DNA from: an uncultured Prevotella sp.
GTDB taxonomy: Bacteria > Bacteroidota > Bacteroidia > Bacteroidales > Bacteroidaceae
Assembly: GCA_934219025.1 (NCBI GenBank)
Contig: CAKQDG010000097.1
Span: 1-8,259, forward strand
Direction: 5' to 3'
DNA length: 8,259 nt
The notes below the pieces were generated by a model. The model saw only the letters and a program-made list of their open reading frames with translations. It searched no databases and was not told the DNA's origin. The position numbers and the translations under genes were made by a program. Positions 1-7,068 of the stretch are shown one piece after another. Position 1 is the first letter of the stretch. The number at the start of each line of letters is the position of its first letter.

Positions 1-18
1 GGCATTTCGGGATGAAAA

Positions 19-99
19 ATGAATAAATTCAGAATTGCAATTCTTATCTTTGCAATTCTTGTCCTCCTCTCAATTTGCACTATCTTTGCAACGAATTAA
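19..99 (+). CDS. possible 26-aa hydrophobic small protein (doubtful)
   Basis: A short ATG-to-TAA frame encodes 26 residues: a basic start (MNKFR), one hydrophobic stretch of about 18 residues that could span a membrane, and a short TN end. It lies 15 bases upstream of the sigma factor gene. The preceding in-frame TGA at 13-15 means it is not simply the tail of a longer frame. I do not recognise a family and see no ribosome binding site. A good promoter match for the sigma gene lies inside it, and its repeated short DNA words could produce such a frame by chance. It may be a real single-span peptide or leader peptide, but chance is at least as likely. Confidence 0.22.
   Translation: MNKFRIAILIFAILVLLSICTIFATN
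45..90 (+). repeat. 10-base direct repeat TATCTTTGCA, two copies
   Basis: TATCTTTGCA occurs at 45-54 and again at 81-90. A second overlapping repeat, GCAATTCTT, occurs at 37-45 and 52-60. Each TATCTTTG word fits the Bacteroidota -7 consensus TAnnTTTG, but only the second copy has a plausible -33 element at the right distance. The repeats may reflect local duplication, or simply low complexity. Confidence 0.5.
58..88 (+). promoter_or_regulatory. predicted housekeeping-type promoter for the sigma/anti-sigma genes
   Basis: CTTG at 58-61 is one mismatch from the Bacteroides -33 element TTTG. It is followed by a 19-base spacer and TATCTTTG at 81-88, an exact match to the -7 consensus TAnnTTTG. 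The next base is C, as the extended consensus prefers. Transcription would start near 94-96 and give a leader of about 20 bases before the sigma factor ATG at 115. Housekeeping sigma control of a FecI/FecR pair is typical, but this is a motif match only. Confidence 0.5.
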
Positions 100-114
100 G
101 TAAAGTCGGAAACG

Positions 115-759
115 ATGGAACATTTCAGCAACGCTTATACAAACAATAATACGCATAGTCTTATGACTGACGACGCTTTTATCATACCACTGTTGCGCAA
201 CGGCGAAGAACAGGCTTTTAAGCTACTCTTCGACCGCGAATATGAAAAGCTGTGCCGCTTTGCAAACTGCATGATTCATGATTTCATGACTGCAGAAAGT
301 ATCGTCGACGATGTGATGTTCAACATTTGGGAGAACCGTAAGGATATCGTCATTACTCAGAGTCTGCATGCATATTTGACAAGAGCTGTGCGCAACAGAT
401 GTATCAACGAACTGAAGACTCGACTGCAGCGGCTGGCGAAGGAAACGACGGAGCTGAAGCTGAATGCCGAAGCGGAAATGCTTGAAGTGGTGTTCCGCGA
501 CGACAGCTTGCCGATAGACAGTCTTATTGGCGAGGAACTCGAAGAAAAGATAAGTAAGGCAGTAGGGATGCTGCCCGAAGAATGTAGGAAGGTTATGGAG
601 AAAAGTCGCTTTGAAGGATTGTCATACAAGGAGATTGCTGCAGAGATGGGAATCTCTACCAACACCGTGAAATACCACATTAAAAACGCATTAGCCTTTT
701 TGCGCAAGAATCTTGACGGATACCTTAAATGGATCGTTATCGCCATGCTCATGAGATAA
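115..759 (+). CDS. RNA polymerase ECF-type sigma-70 factor (FecI/RpoE-like)
   Basis: This 214-residue protein is an extracytoplasmic-function sigma factor, which should direct RNA polymerase to a small set of promoters, probably those of the SusC/SusD genes downstream. Region 2 spans about residues 33-105 and includes the typical ...AESIVDDVMFNIWENR helix at 60-75. Region 4 spans about 143-200, beginning LPEECRKV at 153, with a helix-turn-helix GLSYKEIAAEMGISTNTVKYHIKNA split across 168-192. The hydrophobic C-terminal end (WIVIAMLM, 206-213) is common in Bacteroidota members. Residues 1-16 precede the conserved part, so Met17 (position 163) is an alternative start; the ATG at 115 suits the predicted promoter. 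A FecR gene follows 141 bases later, the usual partner arrangement. Its length is normal for the family, and the family call is firm. The regulated ligand cannot be read from the sequence. Confidence 0.93.
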   Translation: MEHFSNAYTNNNTHSLMTDDAFIIPLLRNGEEQAFKLLFDREYEKLCRFANCMIHDFMTAESIVDDVMFNIWENRKDIVITQSLHAYLTRAVRNRCINELKTRLQRLAKETTELKLNAEAEMLEVVFRDDSLPIDSLIGEELEEKISKAVGMLPEECRKVMEKSRFEGLSYKEIAAEMGISTNTVKYHIKNALAFLRKNLDGYLKWIVIAMLMR

Positions 760-790
760 TGAAAAGAAATGAGTTAATATCCTATACCTT

Positions 791-807
791 ATTATATATA
801 GTATAAT
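791..807 (+). other. AT-only inverted repeat in the sigma/anti-sigma gap
   Basis: ATTATA at 791-796 and TATAAT at 802-807 are perfect reverse complements around a 5-base loop. The 141-base gap (760-900) is otherwise AT-rich, with A-runs and a TACCC doublet at 851-860. The stem is all A/T and lacks a following T-run, so it is not a convincing terminator. It could be a melting-prone or operator-like element, or chance in AT-rich DNA. Confidence 0.25.
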
Positions 808-887
808 CAAGAAAAAACAGGACAAAAACTAAAAAAAACAATATTTCCACTACCCTACCCTCCAAATTTATTGTCTATATTAATGAA

Positions 888-893
888 AAAGGA
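888..893 (+). promoter_or_regulatory. ribosome binding site deciding the FecR start
   Basis: AAAGGA at 888-893 sits 7 bases before the ATG at 901. It favours that start over the ATG at 883 and a TTG at 871 in the same frame. Confidence 0.5.
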
Positions 894-900
894 AAATAAT

Positions 901-1908
901 ATGAAGAGGAAATACAACAATGCAGATATCGATGCGATGACAGAACGTTATATTGCCGACAGGAATGACATGGAGGCAATAAACTTTCTGAAGGATGCTG
1001 CCATGGAATCGGAAGACAACAGATTGAGGATTCGAAGAAATCTGGAATTGTGGTTCTCTTCTTCTACAGACGACAACAAGCAGCAATTTGATAAAGCTGC
1101 CGCCTATGAACGCTTCTGCAACCATACTGCCACATATTCTCTCCGCAAAAAGAGAAAGACAAGATTATTCAAAGTAATGAAAGTGGCTGCCGCCATTGCT
1201 TTGATTGCCGCCCTTCCATGGATGGGATACAGATTTGCAGACAACTGGAATTCAAGTCGGCTTGCCTGCGTCTGCGTGTCTACGCCAAAAGGATCTATAT
1301 CTGAAGTAACACTACCCGACGGTTCGAAGGTTTGGCTGAATGCAAATTCGAGAATTGAATACACAAACGACTTCGGCACCGACAACCGCAACGTGAAACT
1401 CACCGGAGAGGCTTGCTTCGATGTAAAGAAGAACAAGAGGTTGCCGTTCTGTGTCAATTCAAAATCAGCAAGTCTGAAAGTGCTCGGAACGAAATTCACT
1501 TTCCGCGACTATCCGGAAGACAACTGTATGACAGTTCAGCTGATACGCGGACATGTTGACATCATGAGCAGCAAGACGGGGAGACACATGGAAATGCTGA
1601 AGGACGAGAAGATGACTATCAACAAAACGACCGGCAGCATGGACAAACGAAAGACTGACGCAAGCAAATCTGACTCTTGGATACACGGAGAACTCTTCTT
1701 CGACGAAATGCCAATGGAACAGATAGCAAAAGTGCTTGAGCGCACATACAACGTAAGGATAGAAGTGGCACCGCAAATGAGAAACAAGGCATTCTATCTA
1801 TCCTTCAATTCTGCCGGACAAACTATCAGCGACGTTCTGAAGACTATGGCAGAGACTAACCGAATGAAATTCCGTAAAACAGAAGACGGAAGGTACATAA
1901 TATACTGA
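901..1908 (+). CDS. FecR-family anti-sigma factor with DUF4974 C-terminal domain
   Basis: This 335-residue inner-membrane protein is expected to hold the preceding ECF sigma factor inactive and to release it when the SusC-type transporter signals across the periplasm. The cytoplasmic N-terminal part covers about residues 1-90 and is rich in charge. One membrane span lies at about 91-110 (KVMKVAAAIALIAALPWMGY). The periplasmic FecR domain covers about 127-222, with the characteristic TPKGSISEVTLPDGSKVWLN at 128-147, LTGEACFDV at 167-175 and a conserved VLGTKFTF at 194-201. A DUF4974-type domain covers about 262-335 (ELFFDEMPMEQIAKVLERTY at 264-283), resembling the STN fold that it may contact. 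The length is normal. ATG 901 was chosen for its AAAGGA site; ATG 883 would add six residues. The family call is firm; the exact partners are inferred from gene order. Confidence 0.93.
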   Translation: MKRKYNNADIDAMTERYIADRNDMEAINFLKDAAMESEDNRLRIRRNLELWFSSSTDDNKQQFDKAAAYERFCNHTATYSLRKKRKTRLFKVMKVAAAIALIAALPWMGYRFADNWNSSRLACVCVSTPKGSISEVTLPDGSKVWLNANSRIEYTNDFGTDNRNVKLTGEACFDVKKNKRLPFCVNSKSASLKVLGTKFTFRDYPEDNCMTVQLIRGHVDIMSSKTGRHMEMLKDEKMTINKTTGSMDKRKTDASKSDSWIHGELFFDEMPMEQIAKVLERTYNVRIEVAPQMRNKAFYLSFNSAGQTISDVLKTMAETNRMKFRKTEDGRYIIY

Positions 1909-2059
1909 TAATACACGAAATAACATAACAACAACCTATAAAAATATCCTACAGCCTATGACATAACAAAAAAACACATAAAAGTATATTAGGAACGAGC
2001 ACATAGCATGTGCAAAGAAAAAAATCATCAATAATTATCTATCAAACTAACTTTATTTT
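1909..2059 (+). promoter_or_regulatory. AT-rich leader region before the SusC-type gene
   Basis: This 151-base gap separates the regulators from the transport genes and is where an ECF-sigma-dependent promoter would be expected. It contains ACATAACAA twice (1923-1931 and 1961-1969), a small hairpin at 1999-2013, and no Shine-Dalgarno sequence near the ATG at 2060, as is usual in Bacteroidota. No exact TAnnTTTG housekeeping element is present. The binding sequence of this sigma factor is unknown, so the promoter position is not assigned. Confidence 0.4.
1999..2013 (+). other. perfect 6-bp hairpin in the SusC leader
   Basis: GCACAT (1999-2004) pairs perfectly with ATGTGC (2008-2013) around a 3-base AGC loop. 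It is the only mixed-composition inverted repeat that I see in the leader. An A-run, not a T-run, follows, so it is not an intrinsic terminator on this strand. It could be an operator or an mRNA-stabilising stem, or chance. Confidence 0.35.
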
Positions 2060-5000
2060 ATGAACAATTACCAAAAAGCAATTTTCATGGCTTCTGCCCT
2101 GTTATGCATGAACCTTACAGCAACAGCGCAGCAAGTATCGCTCAACGTGAATAAAGTGAGCGTGAAACAGGCGATGAACCAACTGAAAGAGAAAACGGGT
2201 TACACCTTTGTTTTCTCATCATCCGACATCAACAACAAACAAGTGGTGAGCGTATCGGCAAAGAATGCCGACCTCTCGGATGTAGTGGAGCAGATTCTGA
2301 AGGGACAGAAGGGTATCGACTACAAAATCGAGGGCAAGAACATCATTACCACAAAGGCAAGCCACAACACCGTGAGACGTACTGCTGCCACAAAGGGACA
2401 GCTACAGTCGCAGACAAAGGACGACAAGCGCCGCGTGGCTGGAAGAATAATCGACGAGAACGGTGAACCGATGATTGGCGTTACCGTTACTGCCGACGGA
2501 GTGGTTGGCGGAGCGATTACCGATCTCGACGGCAACTTCGTGCTCGACGGAGTGCCACAGACGACAAAGAATATCCACGTAAGCTATATTGGCTACGAGG
2601 AAAAGAACATACAAATAGCTTCGGGAGCCATGAAGATAAAGATGGCACCCGACAATAAACAGCTCGACGACGTGGTGGTTATCGGTTACGGAACGGTGAA
2701 GAAGAACGACCTAACCGGTTCTGTTTCAGCCATTAAGCCCGACGAATTCAACAAAGGAGCGAAGTCAAGCGCACAGGATGCTCTCGTGGGTAAAGTTGCC
2801 GGAGTGAACGTGGTTTCAAGTTCTGGTGCCCCAGGCTCCGGTTCTACGATCCGTATCCGTTCGGGAGCTTCTCTCTCAGCATCAAACGACCCGCTGATTG
2901 TTATCGACGGAGTGCCAGTGGACAACTCTACCATCGAGGGCGGAGGTAACGTTATCGGTAACCTCAACCCTAACGACATCGAGACATTCACCGTGTTGAA
3001 GGACGCATCGGCTACGGCTATTTATGGTTCGAGAGCTTCAAACGGTGTGATTGTTATCACGACGAAGAAAGGAACCAGCGGAGCACCGAAATTCAACTAT
3101 ACGGCAAACTTCTCGCTGAGTTCTACGGCAAAACGCCTGAAGGTTTTGAGCGCCGACGAGTTCCGCAAGTTTGTACCTACCGTTACTGGAGTACCAGAGA
3201 ATGTGGTGCTCGGAGAGAATAACACCGACTGGCAGGACGAGATCTACCGCACGGCTTTCGGTATGGACCACAATATTTCCATGGCGGGAAATATCAAGAA
3301 GAAGGCTCCAGTGAGAGTGTCGCTCGGATACACGAACCAGAATGGTATCATAAAGACAAACAGCTATAAACGATACACTTTCGACGGTGGCATATCCCCG
3401 AAATTCTTTAAAGACCATCTCTCGCTGAACGTTAATCTGAAGGCATCCATGGAGGATAATGCACGCATCGACGAATCGGTTGTGGGCAACGCTCTGTCGT
3501 ATGACCCGACAAGACCGGTGCGCACGGGCAGTGCTACGGCTTCTACCGACCCTGGTCTTGGCTACTTTATATGGATGAACGGCAACTCGCCGATGGCGAT
3601 ACAGACTGACAACCCGGTGGCTCAGCTCGAGCTACAGAACCTGCGCAATAAACTCTACCGTTCTATCGGCAATATGTCGGTAAACTATAAAGTGCATGGT
3701 TTTGAGGACTTGCAACTGAACATGAACCTTGGTTACGATGTTTTGGAAAGCAAATACAACAAGGATGTACCTCAACTTGCCGGTATGATGTACACATCAA
3801 ACAAAAAGGACGGTACGGGTCTCGACTTCGATTCAAAGCAGAACAAGCGGAATACCCTGCTCGACCTTTATGCCAACTACCAGCATACGTTTGCCGGGAA
3901 ACATGATTTCGGAGCCATGGTGGGATATGGATGGCAGCACTTCTGGAAGAAGTACAACGAGACAACGCTGTCGCCAGACGGGACAGAGATTTTCTCTCCA
4001 AAGCATTATGAATCTGAATATTACCTGCTTTCACTCTACGGCAGATTGAACTATACCTACGACAACAAGTATATGGTTACGGCAACGTTGCGTTCTGACG
4101 GTTCATCGAGATTTGCCAAGGGCAACAGATACGGTTACTTCCCTTCTGTAGCATTGGGATGGAAGATTTCGGAGGAGAAATTCTTGAAGGACAACAAGGT
4201 GCTCACGAATCTCAAACTACGATTGAGCTACGGACAGACCGGTCAGCAGGATATCATCAACGACTATCCTTACATGACTACATTCTCCGTTTCATACCCC
4301 GAGTCAAGCTATCTCTTCGGCGACACATGGTACAAGACGTACCGTCCGAACGGTTACGACAGAGACATCAAGTGGGAGACTACCGAGACATGGAATGCCG
4401 GTATTGACTATGGATTCCTGAACAACCGTATCTATGGTTCTATCGATGTTTACAAGCGTCATACCAAAGATTTGCTTAATACCATTCCGGTTATATCAGG
4501 AGTGAACTACTCTGCCGTGCTGACGACTAATATCGGAGAGATGGACAACAAGGGTGTTGAATTCTCTATCAATGCCGTACCGGTGCAGACTAAGGATTTC
4601 TCATGGAATGTAGGACTGAACTATACATGGAATGACTCGAAGATTACGAAACTGAATACAGTGGATACTGAAGGCTCTTATGTAGAAACAGGAGCTATCT
4701 CTGGAACAGGAAAGTTTGTTGAGTGCTTTATGGTGGGCAAACGCCCATACACGTTCTATCTGGCAAAGCAGGCTTACGACGAGAATGGTAAGCCGATGGA
4801 GGGAAAATACGTGCAGCCCGACGGGACTATAGACACCAAGGAGACGAGACAAGCAAGCCGTTGCGCACTACCTAAGTCTTATCTCGGCTTCAACACTCAG
4901 TTCACTTACAAGAACTGGGAACTTGGCATCACCGGTCATGGTTCGTTCGGCAACTACATATACAACTATGTAAAGGCGAACCAATACCAGCAGCAGGTGT

Positions 5001-5308
5001 ACAGCGACCAGGGTAACTTCTCGAATATACTTAAGTCTACGGCAAGCAGCGGATTCCAGCAGCAACAGCTCTATTCCGACTACTTCCTCGAGAAAGGCGA
5101 CTTCTTCCGTATCGACAACATAACACTGGGTTATACCTTCCCGAAACTGTGGAACAGTTCAAGCAGTCTGAGAGTGTCTGCTTCTGTACAGAACGTATGC
5201 GTAATAACAGGATATTCAGGTCTTGACCCGGAAATCTACAACGGCATAGACCGCGACGTTTATCCACGTCCACGTACATTCTCTATTTCAGCAAATCTTA
5301 ACTTCTAA
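2060..5308 (+). CDS. SusC/RagA-type TonB-dependent outer-membrane transporter with STN signalling domain
   Basis: This 1082-residue outer-membrane receptor imports a ligand captured with its SusD partner, using TonB energy. A signal peptide ends at about Ala23 (ATA|QQ). An STN domain follows at about 26-98 (VNKVSVKQAMNQLKEKTGYT at 30-49). Next come a carboxypeptidase-regulatory-like domain at about 125-198 (GRIIDENGEPMIGVTVTADG at 128-147), a TonB-box-like segment DDVVVIGYG at 203-211, and the plug at about 212-338 with VLKDASATAIYGSRASNGVI (312-331), a hallmark of SusC proteins. The rest is the beta-barrel, ending in the terminal phenylalanine (SISANLNF) expected for barrel assembly. The STN domain marks it as a FecA-like transducer and fits the adjacent FecI/FecR pair. 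The length is normal for an STN-bearing member and no disruption is seen. The substrate is not deducible from this protein; the phosphatase downstream hints at a phosphorylated compound. Confidence 0.95.
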   Translation: MNNYQKAIFMASALLCMNLTATAQQVSLNVNKVSVKQAMNQLKEKTGYTFVFSSSDINNKQVVSVSAKNADLSDVVEQILKGQKGIDYKIEGKNIITTKASHNTVRRTAATKGQLQSQTKDDKRRVAGRIIDENGEPMIGVTVTADGVVGGAITDLDGNFVLDGVPQTTKNIHVSYIGYEEKNIQIASGAMKIKMAPDNKQLDDVVVIGYGTVKKNDLTGSVSAIKPDEFNKGAKSSAQDALVGKVAGVNVVSSSGAPGSGSTIRIRSGASLSASNDPLIVIDGVPVDNSTIEGGGNVIGNLNPNDIETFTVLKDASATAIYGSRASNGVIVITTKKGTSGAPKFNYTANFSLSSTAKRLKVLSADEFRKFVPTVTGVPENVVLGENNTDWQDEIYRTAFGMDHNISMAGNIKKKAPVRVSLGYTNQNGIIKTNSYKRYTFDGGISPKFFKDHLSLNVNLKASMEDNARIDESVVGNALSYDPTRPVRTGSATASTDPGLGYFIWMNGNSPMAIQTDNPVAQLELQNLRNKLYRSIGNMSVNYKVHGFEDLQLNMNLGYDVLESKYNKDVPQLAGMMYTSNKKDGTGLDFDSKQNKRNTLLDLYANYQHTFAGKHDFGAMVGYGWQHFWKKYNETTLSPDGTEIFSPKHYESEYYLLSLYGRLNYTYDNKYMVTATLRSDGSSRFAKGNRYGYFPSVALGWKISEEKFLKDNKVLTNLKLRLSYGQTGQQDIINDYPYMTTFSVSYPESSYLFGDTWYKTYRPNGYDRDIKWETTETWNAGIDYGFLNNRIYGSIDVYKRHTKDLLNTIPVISGVNYSAVLTTNIGEMDNKGVEFSINAVPVQTKDFSWNVGLNYTWNDSKITKLNTVDTEGSYVETGAISGTGKFVECFMVGKRPYTFYLAKQAYDENGKPMEGKYVQPDGTIDTKETRQASRCALPKSYLGFNTQFTYKNWELGITGHGSFGNYIYNYVKANQYQQQVYSDQGNFSNILKSTASSGFQQQQLYSDYFLEKGDFFRIDNITLGYTFPKLWNSSSSLRVSASVQNVCVITGYSGLDPEIYNGIDRDVYPRPRTFSISANLNF

Positions 5309-5315
5309 CAACTTA

Positions 5316-5321
5316 AAAGGA
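5316..5321 (+). promoter_or_regulatory. ribosome binding site of the SusD-type gene
   Basis: AAAGGA at 5316-5321 lies 10 bases before the ATG at 5332, inside the 23-base gap after the SusC stop. No terminator fits in the gap, so the two genes should share a transcript. Confidence 0.5.
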
Positions 5322-5331
5322 AACATAACGT

Positions 5332-7068
5332 ATGAAAAAGAATATATTGAAAACTATGATATTCGGCATAATCGGATGCCTGATGACATCATGTTTCAGC
5401 GACTTGGACACTATGCCGCTCGACGACAACCAGCTCGTGGGCGACAAGGTTTACCAAACTGCAGAAGGATATACCGGAGTGCTCGCAAAATGCTATGGCT
5501 CTCTCATTCTTACAGGACAGAAAGGTGGTGATGGCGGCGACGGCGACCTCGAGGGTGCCAACGAGGGATACTCGGGCTATGTTCGACTGATGTTCTACCT
5601 ACAGGAACTGAACACCGACAACTTCCTCATGCCTTCGTCTTCAAACGGATTGCGCAAGTGTCTTAATCTGCAATGGGATGCTTCAAACGCTTCTGTTATT
5701 CGCTGGACTTACCAGCGACTCTACATGTCGATTGCTTACAGCAACGAGATGCTGCGCGAATGTACTGAAAGCAAGCTGAAGAGCCGCGGACTGTGGAATC
5801 AGCTCGGAGGAGAATGTGCGAGCTATCGCGCTGAGGCTCGTTTCATCCGTGCCTATTGCTATGCCACACTGTGCGACCTCTTCGGCAGTGTGCCGTATAT
5901 CGACGAGAATACCGGTGTGAAGGATATTCCGGAACAGTGGACTCGCAAGCAGATTTTCGACTTTGCCGAAAGTGAACTGAAGGCTATCGACAACGACCTG
6001 AAGGCTCCAGGCACTAATGTCTACGGACGCGTTGACAGGGTGGCTGCATGGTTCTTGCTCTCAAGAATGTATCTGAATGCTGAAACATGGATTGGAGAAA
6101 ACCGCTATACGGATGCTCTGACATACGCAAAGAAGGTTATCAATGACGGTCATTATCCGTTGGCTTCAGACTACCGCACAATCTTCCTTGCCGACAATGA
6201 TAAATGTAAGGAGATTATATGGCCGCTCGTACAGGACGGACAGATGGCTCAGAGTTCTGCCGGAACGAATTTCTATGTAAAGGCATTCGTAAATGGTCCG
6301 ATGAATGAGCTTTATCAGACTGGCGTTGGCTCTCGCGGATGGGGCAACGTACGTGCAAAGACTACTCTTGTTGATGCTTTTGATGCCGATGACGTTACTT
6401 TTAATACTGCCGACACATGGGGCAACCAGAAGAAGGACAAGCGCGCTCAGTTTATGACTGCTCTGCCTAACCAGAAAAAGGAGACATGGGATGACAAGGA
6501 GGCTATGACAAGCACTTTCACCTGCGGATACGGATATATCAAATGGCGCAACGTTACTCAAGACGACCAGATTCCAGCACAGGGCGATGCTTATTCTTCT
6601 ATAGACTTCCCGATGTTCCGTACTGCCGAGGCTTATCTTATTGCTGCCGAGGCTATATTGAGAGGAGCACAGGGCGGCACGAAGGAAGAAGCCCTAAACT
6701 ATGTAAACGAAATCAGGGAGCGCGCATATATGTCTGGAAAATATGCAAAAGCCGGTGTACGCTCTGATGTTTCCGGCGACATTACCATGGATCAGTTGAC
6801 TCTCGACTTTATCCTTGCCGAACGCCAACGCGAACTTGCTACGGAACTTGTGCGCCGTACTGACCTCATCCGTTTCGGTAAGTTTACAAAGGGATATAAC
6901 TGGGACTGGAAGAACGGTGTACGTACGGGATCTGACGTGGATGACCACTTTAAGCTCTTCCCTATCCCGGCTATTTCAAAAAGTATTTATGATTTCATTA
7001 AGACATATTGCACTTTCTGCCGCCTTTGCCTTTATCGCCTGTGGAACAAATGCCCAGACTTCGTTTGA
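5332..7068 (+). CDS. SusD/RagB-family outer-membrane lipoprotein with abnormal, frame-shifted C-terminal tail
   Basis: This is the surface lipoprotein that caps the SusC-type barrel and binds the ligand. A lipoprotein signal ends in LMTSC, with Cys21 the lipidated residue. SusD-family features follow: YQRLYMSIAYSNEMLREC (127-144), AEARFIRAYCYATLCDLFGS (167-186), the TPR-like segment VAAWFLLSRMYLNAE (237-251), FPMFRTAEAYLIAAEAI (426-442), ILAERQRELATELVRRTDLI (494-513) and the near-terminal HFKLFPIPA (539-547). Family members normally stop some 15 residues later, with an ending of the type NPxLxQNPGY. Here that ending is missing. Residues 548-578 are unrelated and cysteine-rich (four Cys), and from about 553 they come from reading the phosphatase signal-peptide DNA in another frame. 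The body looks intact, so the protein may still fold, but its terminus is probably the product of a deletion or an assembly error. Confidence 0.9.
   Translation: MKKNILKTMIFGIIGCLMTSCFSDLDTMPLDDNQLVGDKVYQTAEGYTGVLAKCYGSLILTGQKGGDGGDGDLEGANEGYSGYVRLMFYLQELNTDNFLMPSSSNGLRKCLNLQWDASNASVIRWTYQRLYMSIAYSNEMLRECTESKLKSRGLWNQLGGECASYRAEARFIRAYCYATLCDLFGSVPYIDENTGVKDIPEQWTRKQIFDFAESELKAIDNDLKAPGTNVYGRVDRVAAWFLLSRMYLNAETWIGENRYTDALTYAKKVINDGHYPLASDYRTIFLADNDKCKEIIWPLVQDGQMAQSSAGTNFYVKAFVNGPMNELYQTGVGSRGWGNVRAKTTLVDAFDADDVTFNTADTWGNQKKDKRAQFMTALPNQKKETWDDKEAMTSTFTCGYGYIKWRNVTQDDQIPAQGDAYSSIDFPMFRTAEAYLIAAEAILRGAQGGTKEEALNYVNEIRERAYMSGKYAKAGVRSDVSGDITMDQLTLDFILAERQRELATELVRRTDLIRFGKFTKGYNWDWKNGVRTGSDVDDHFKLFPIPAISKSIYDFIKTYCTFCRLCLYRLWNKCPDFV
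6973..7068 (+). other. SusD-phosphatase junction: probable deletion scar or misassembly
   Basis: Up to 6972 the DNA encodes a standard SusD ending motif. From 6989 it encodes a good signal peptide in the next frame. The normal SusD terminus, its stop codon and any intergenic spacer are absent. A five-A run (6978-6982) lies at the apparent join. Upstream of ATG 6989 the phosphatase frame stays open and reads KVF just before the Met; an original ATG-Lys-Lys-Val-Phe-Met start cut off at the A-run would explain this, but that is inference. Removing one A would put SusD and the phosphatase in a single frame. Confidence 0.6.

Noticed and set aside
1..15. Possible end of an upstream gene (Gly-Ile-Ser-Gly-stop)
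   Set aside because: Only four codons before the TGA at 13-15 are visible, and all three forward frames stop within the first 26 bases, so nothing distinguishes a real gene end.
357..752. Minus-strand open frame of 131 codons opposite the sigma factor
   Set aside because: It is antisense to a firmly identified ECF sigma factor and its serine-rich translation has no family features.
791..807. Inverted repeat as a transcription terminator after the sigma gene
   Set aside because: The stem is six A/T pairs without a T-tract, and the sigma and FecR genes are expected to be co-transcribed.
871..900. TTG (871) or ATG (883) as the FecR start
   Set aside because: These starts lack a well-placed ribosome site, while AAAGGA lies 7 bases before ATG 901, and the added residues match nothing in the family.
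2048..2055. TAACTTTA as a -7 promoter element for the SusC gene
   Set aside because: It misses the final G of TAnnTTTG and lies 4 bases before the ATG, so transcription would begin inside the coding region.
5332..7068. SusD C-terminal cysteines as a new metal-binding or disulfide domain
   Set aside because: The cysteine-rich tail coincides with DNA that encodes a signal peptide in the neighbouring frame, so its composition is explained by out-of-frame reading.
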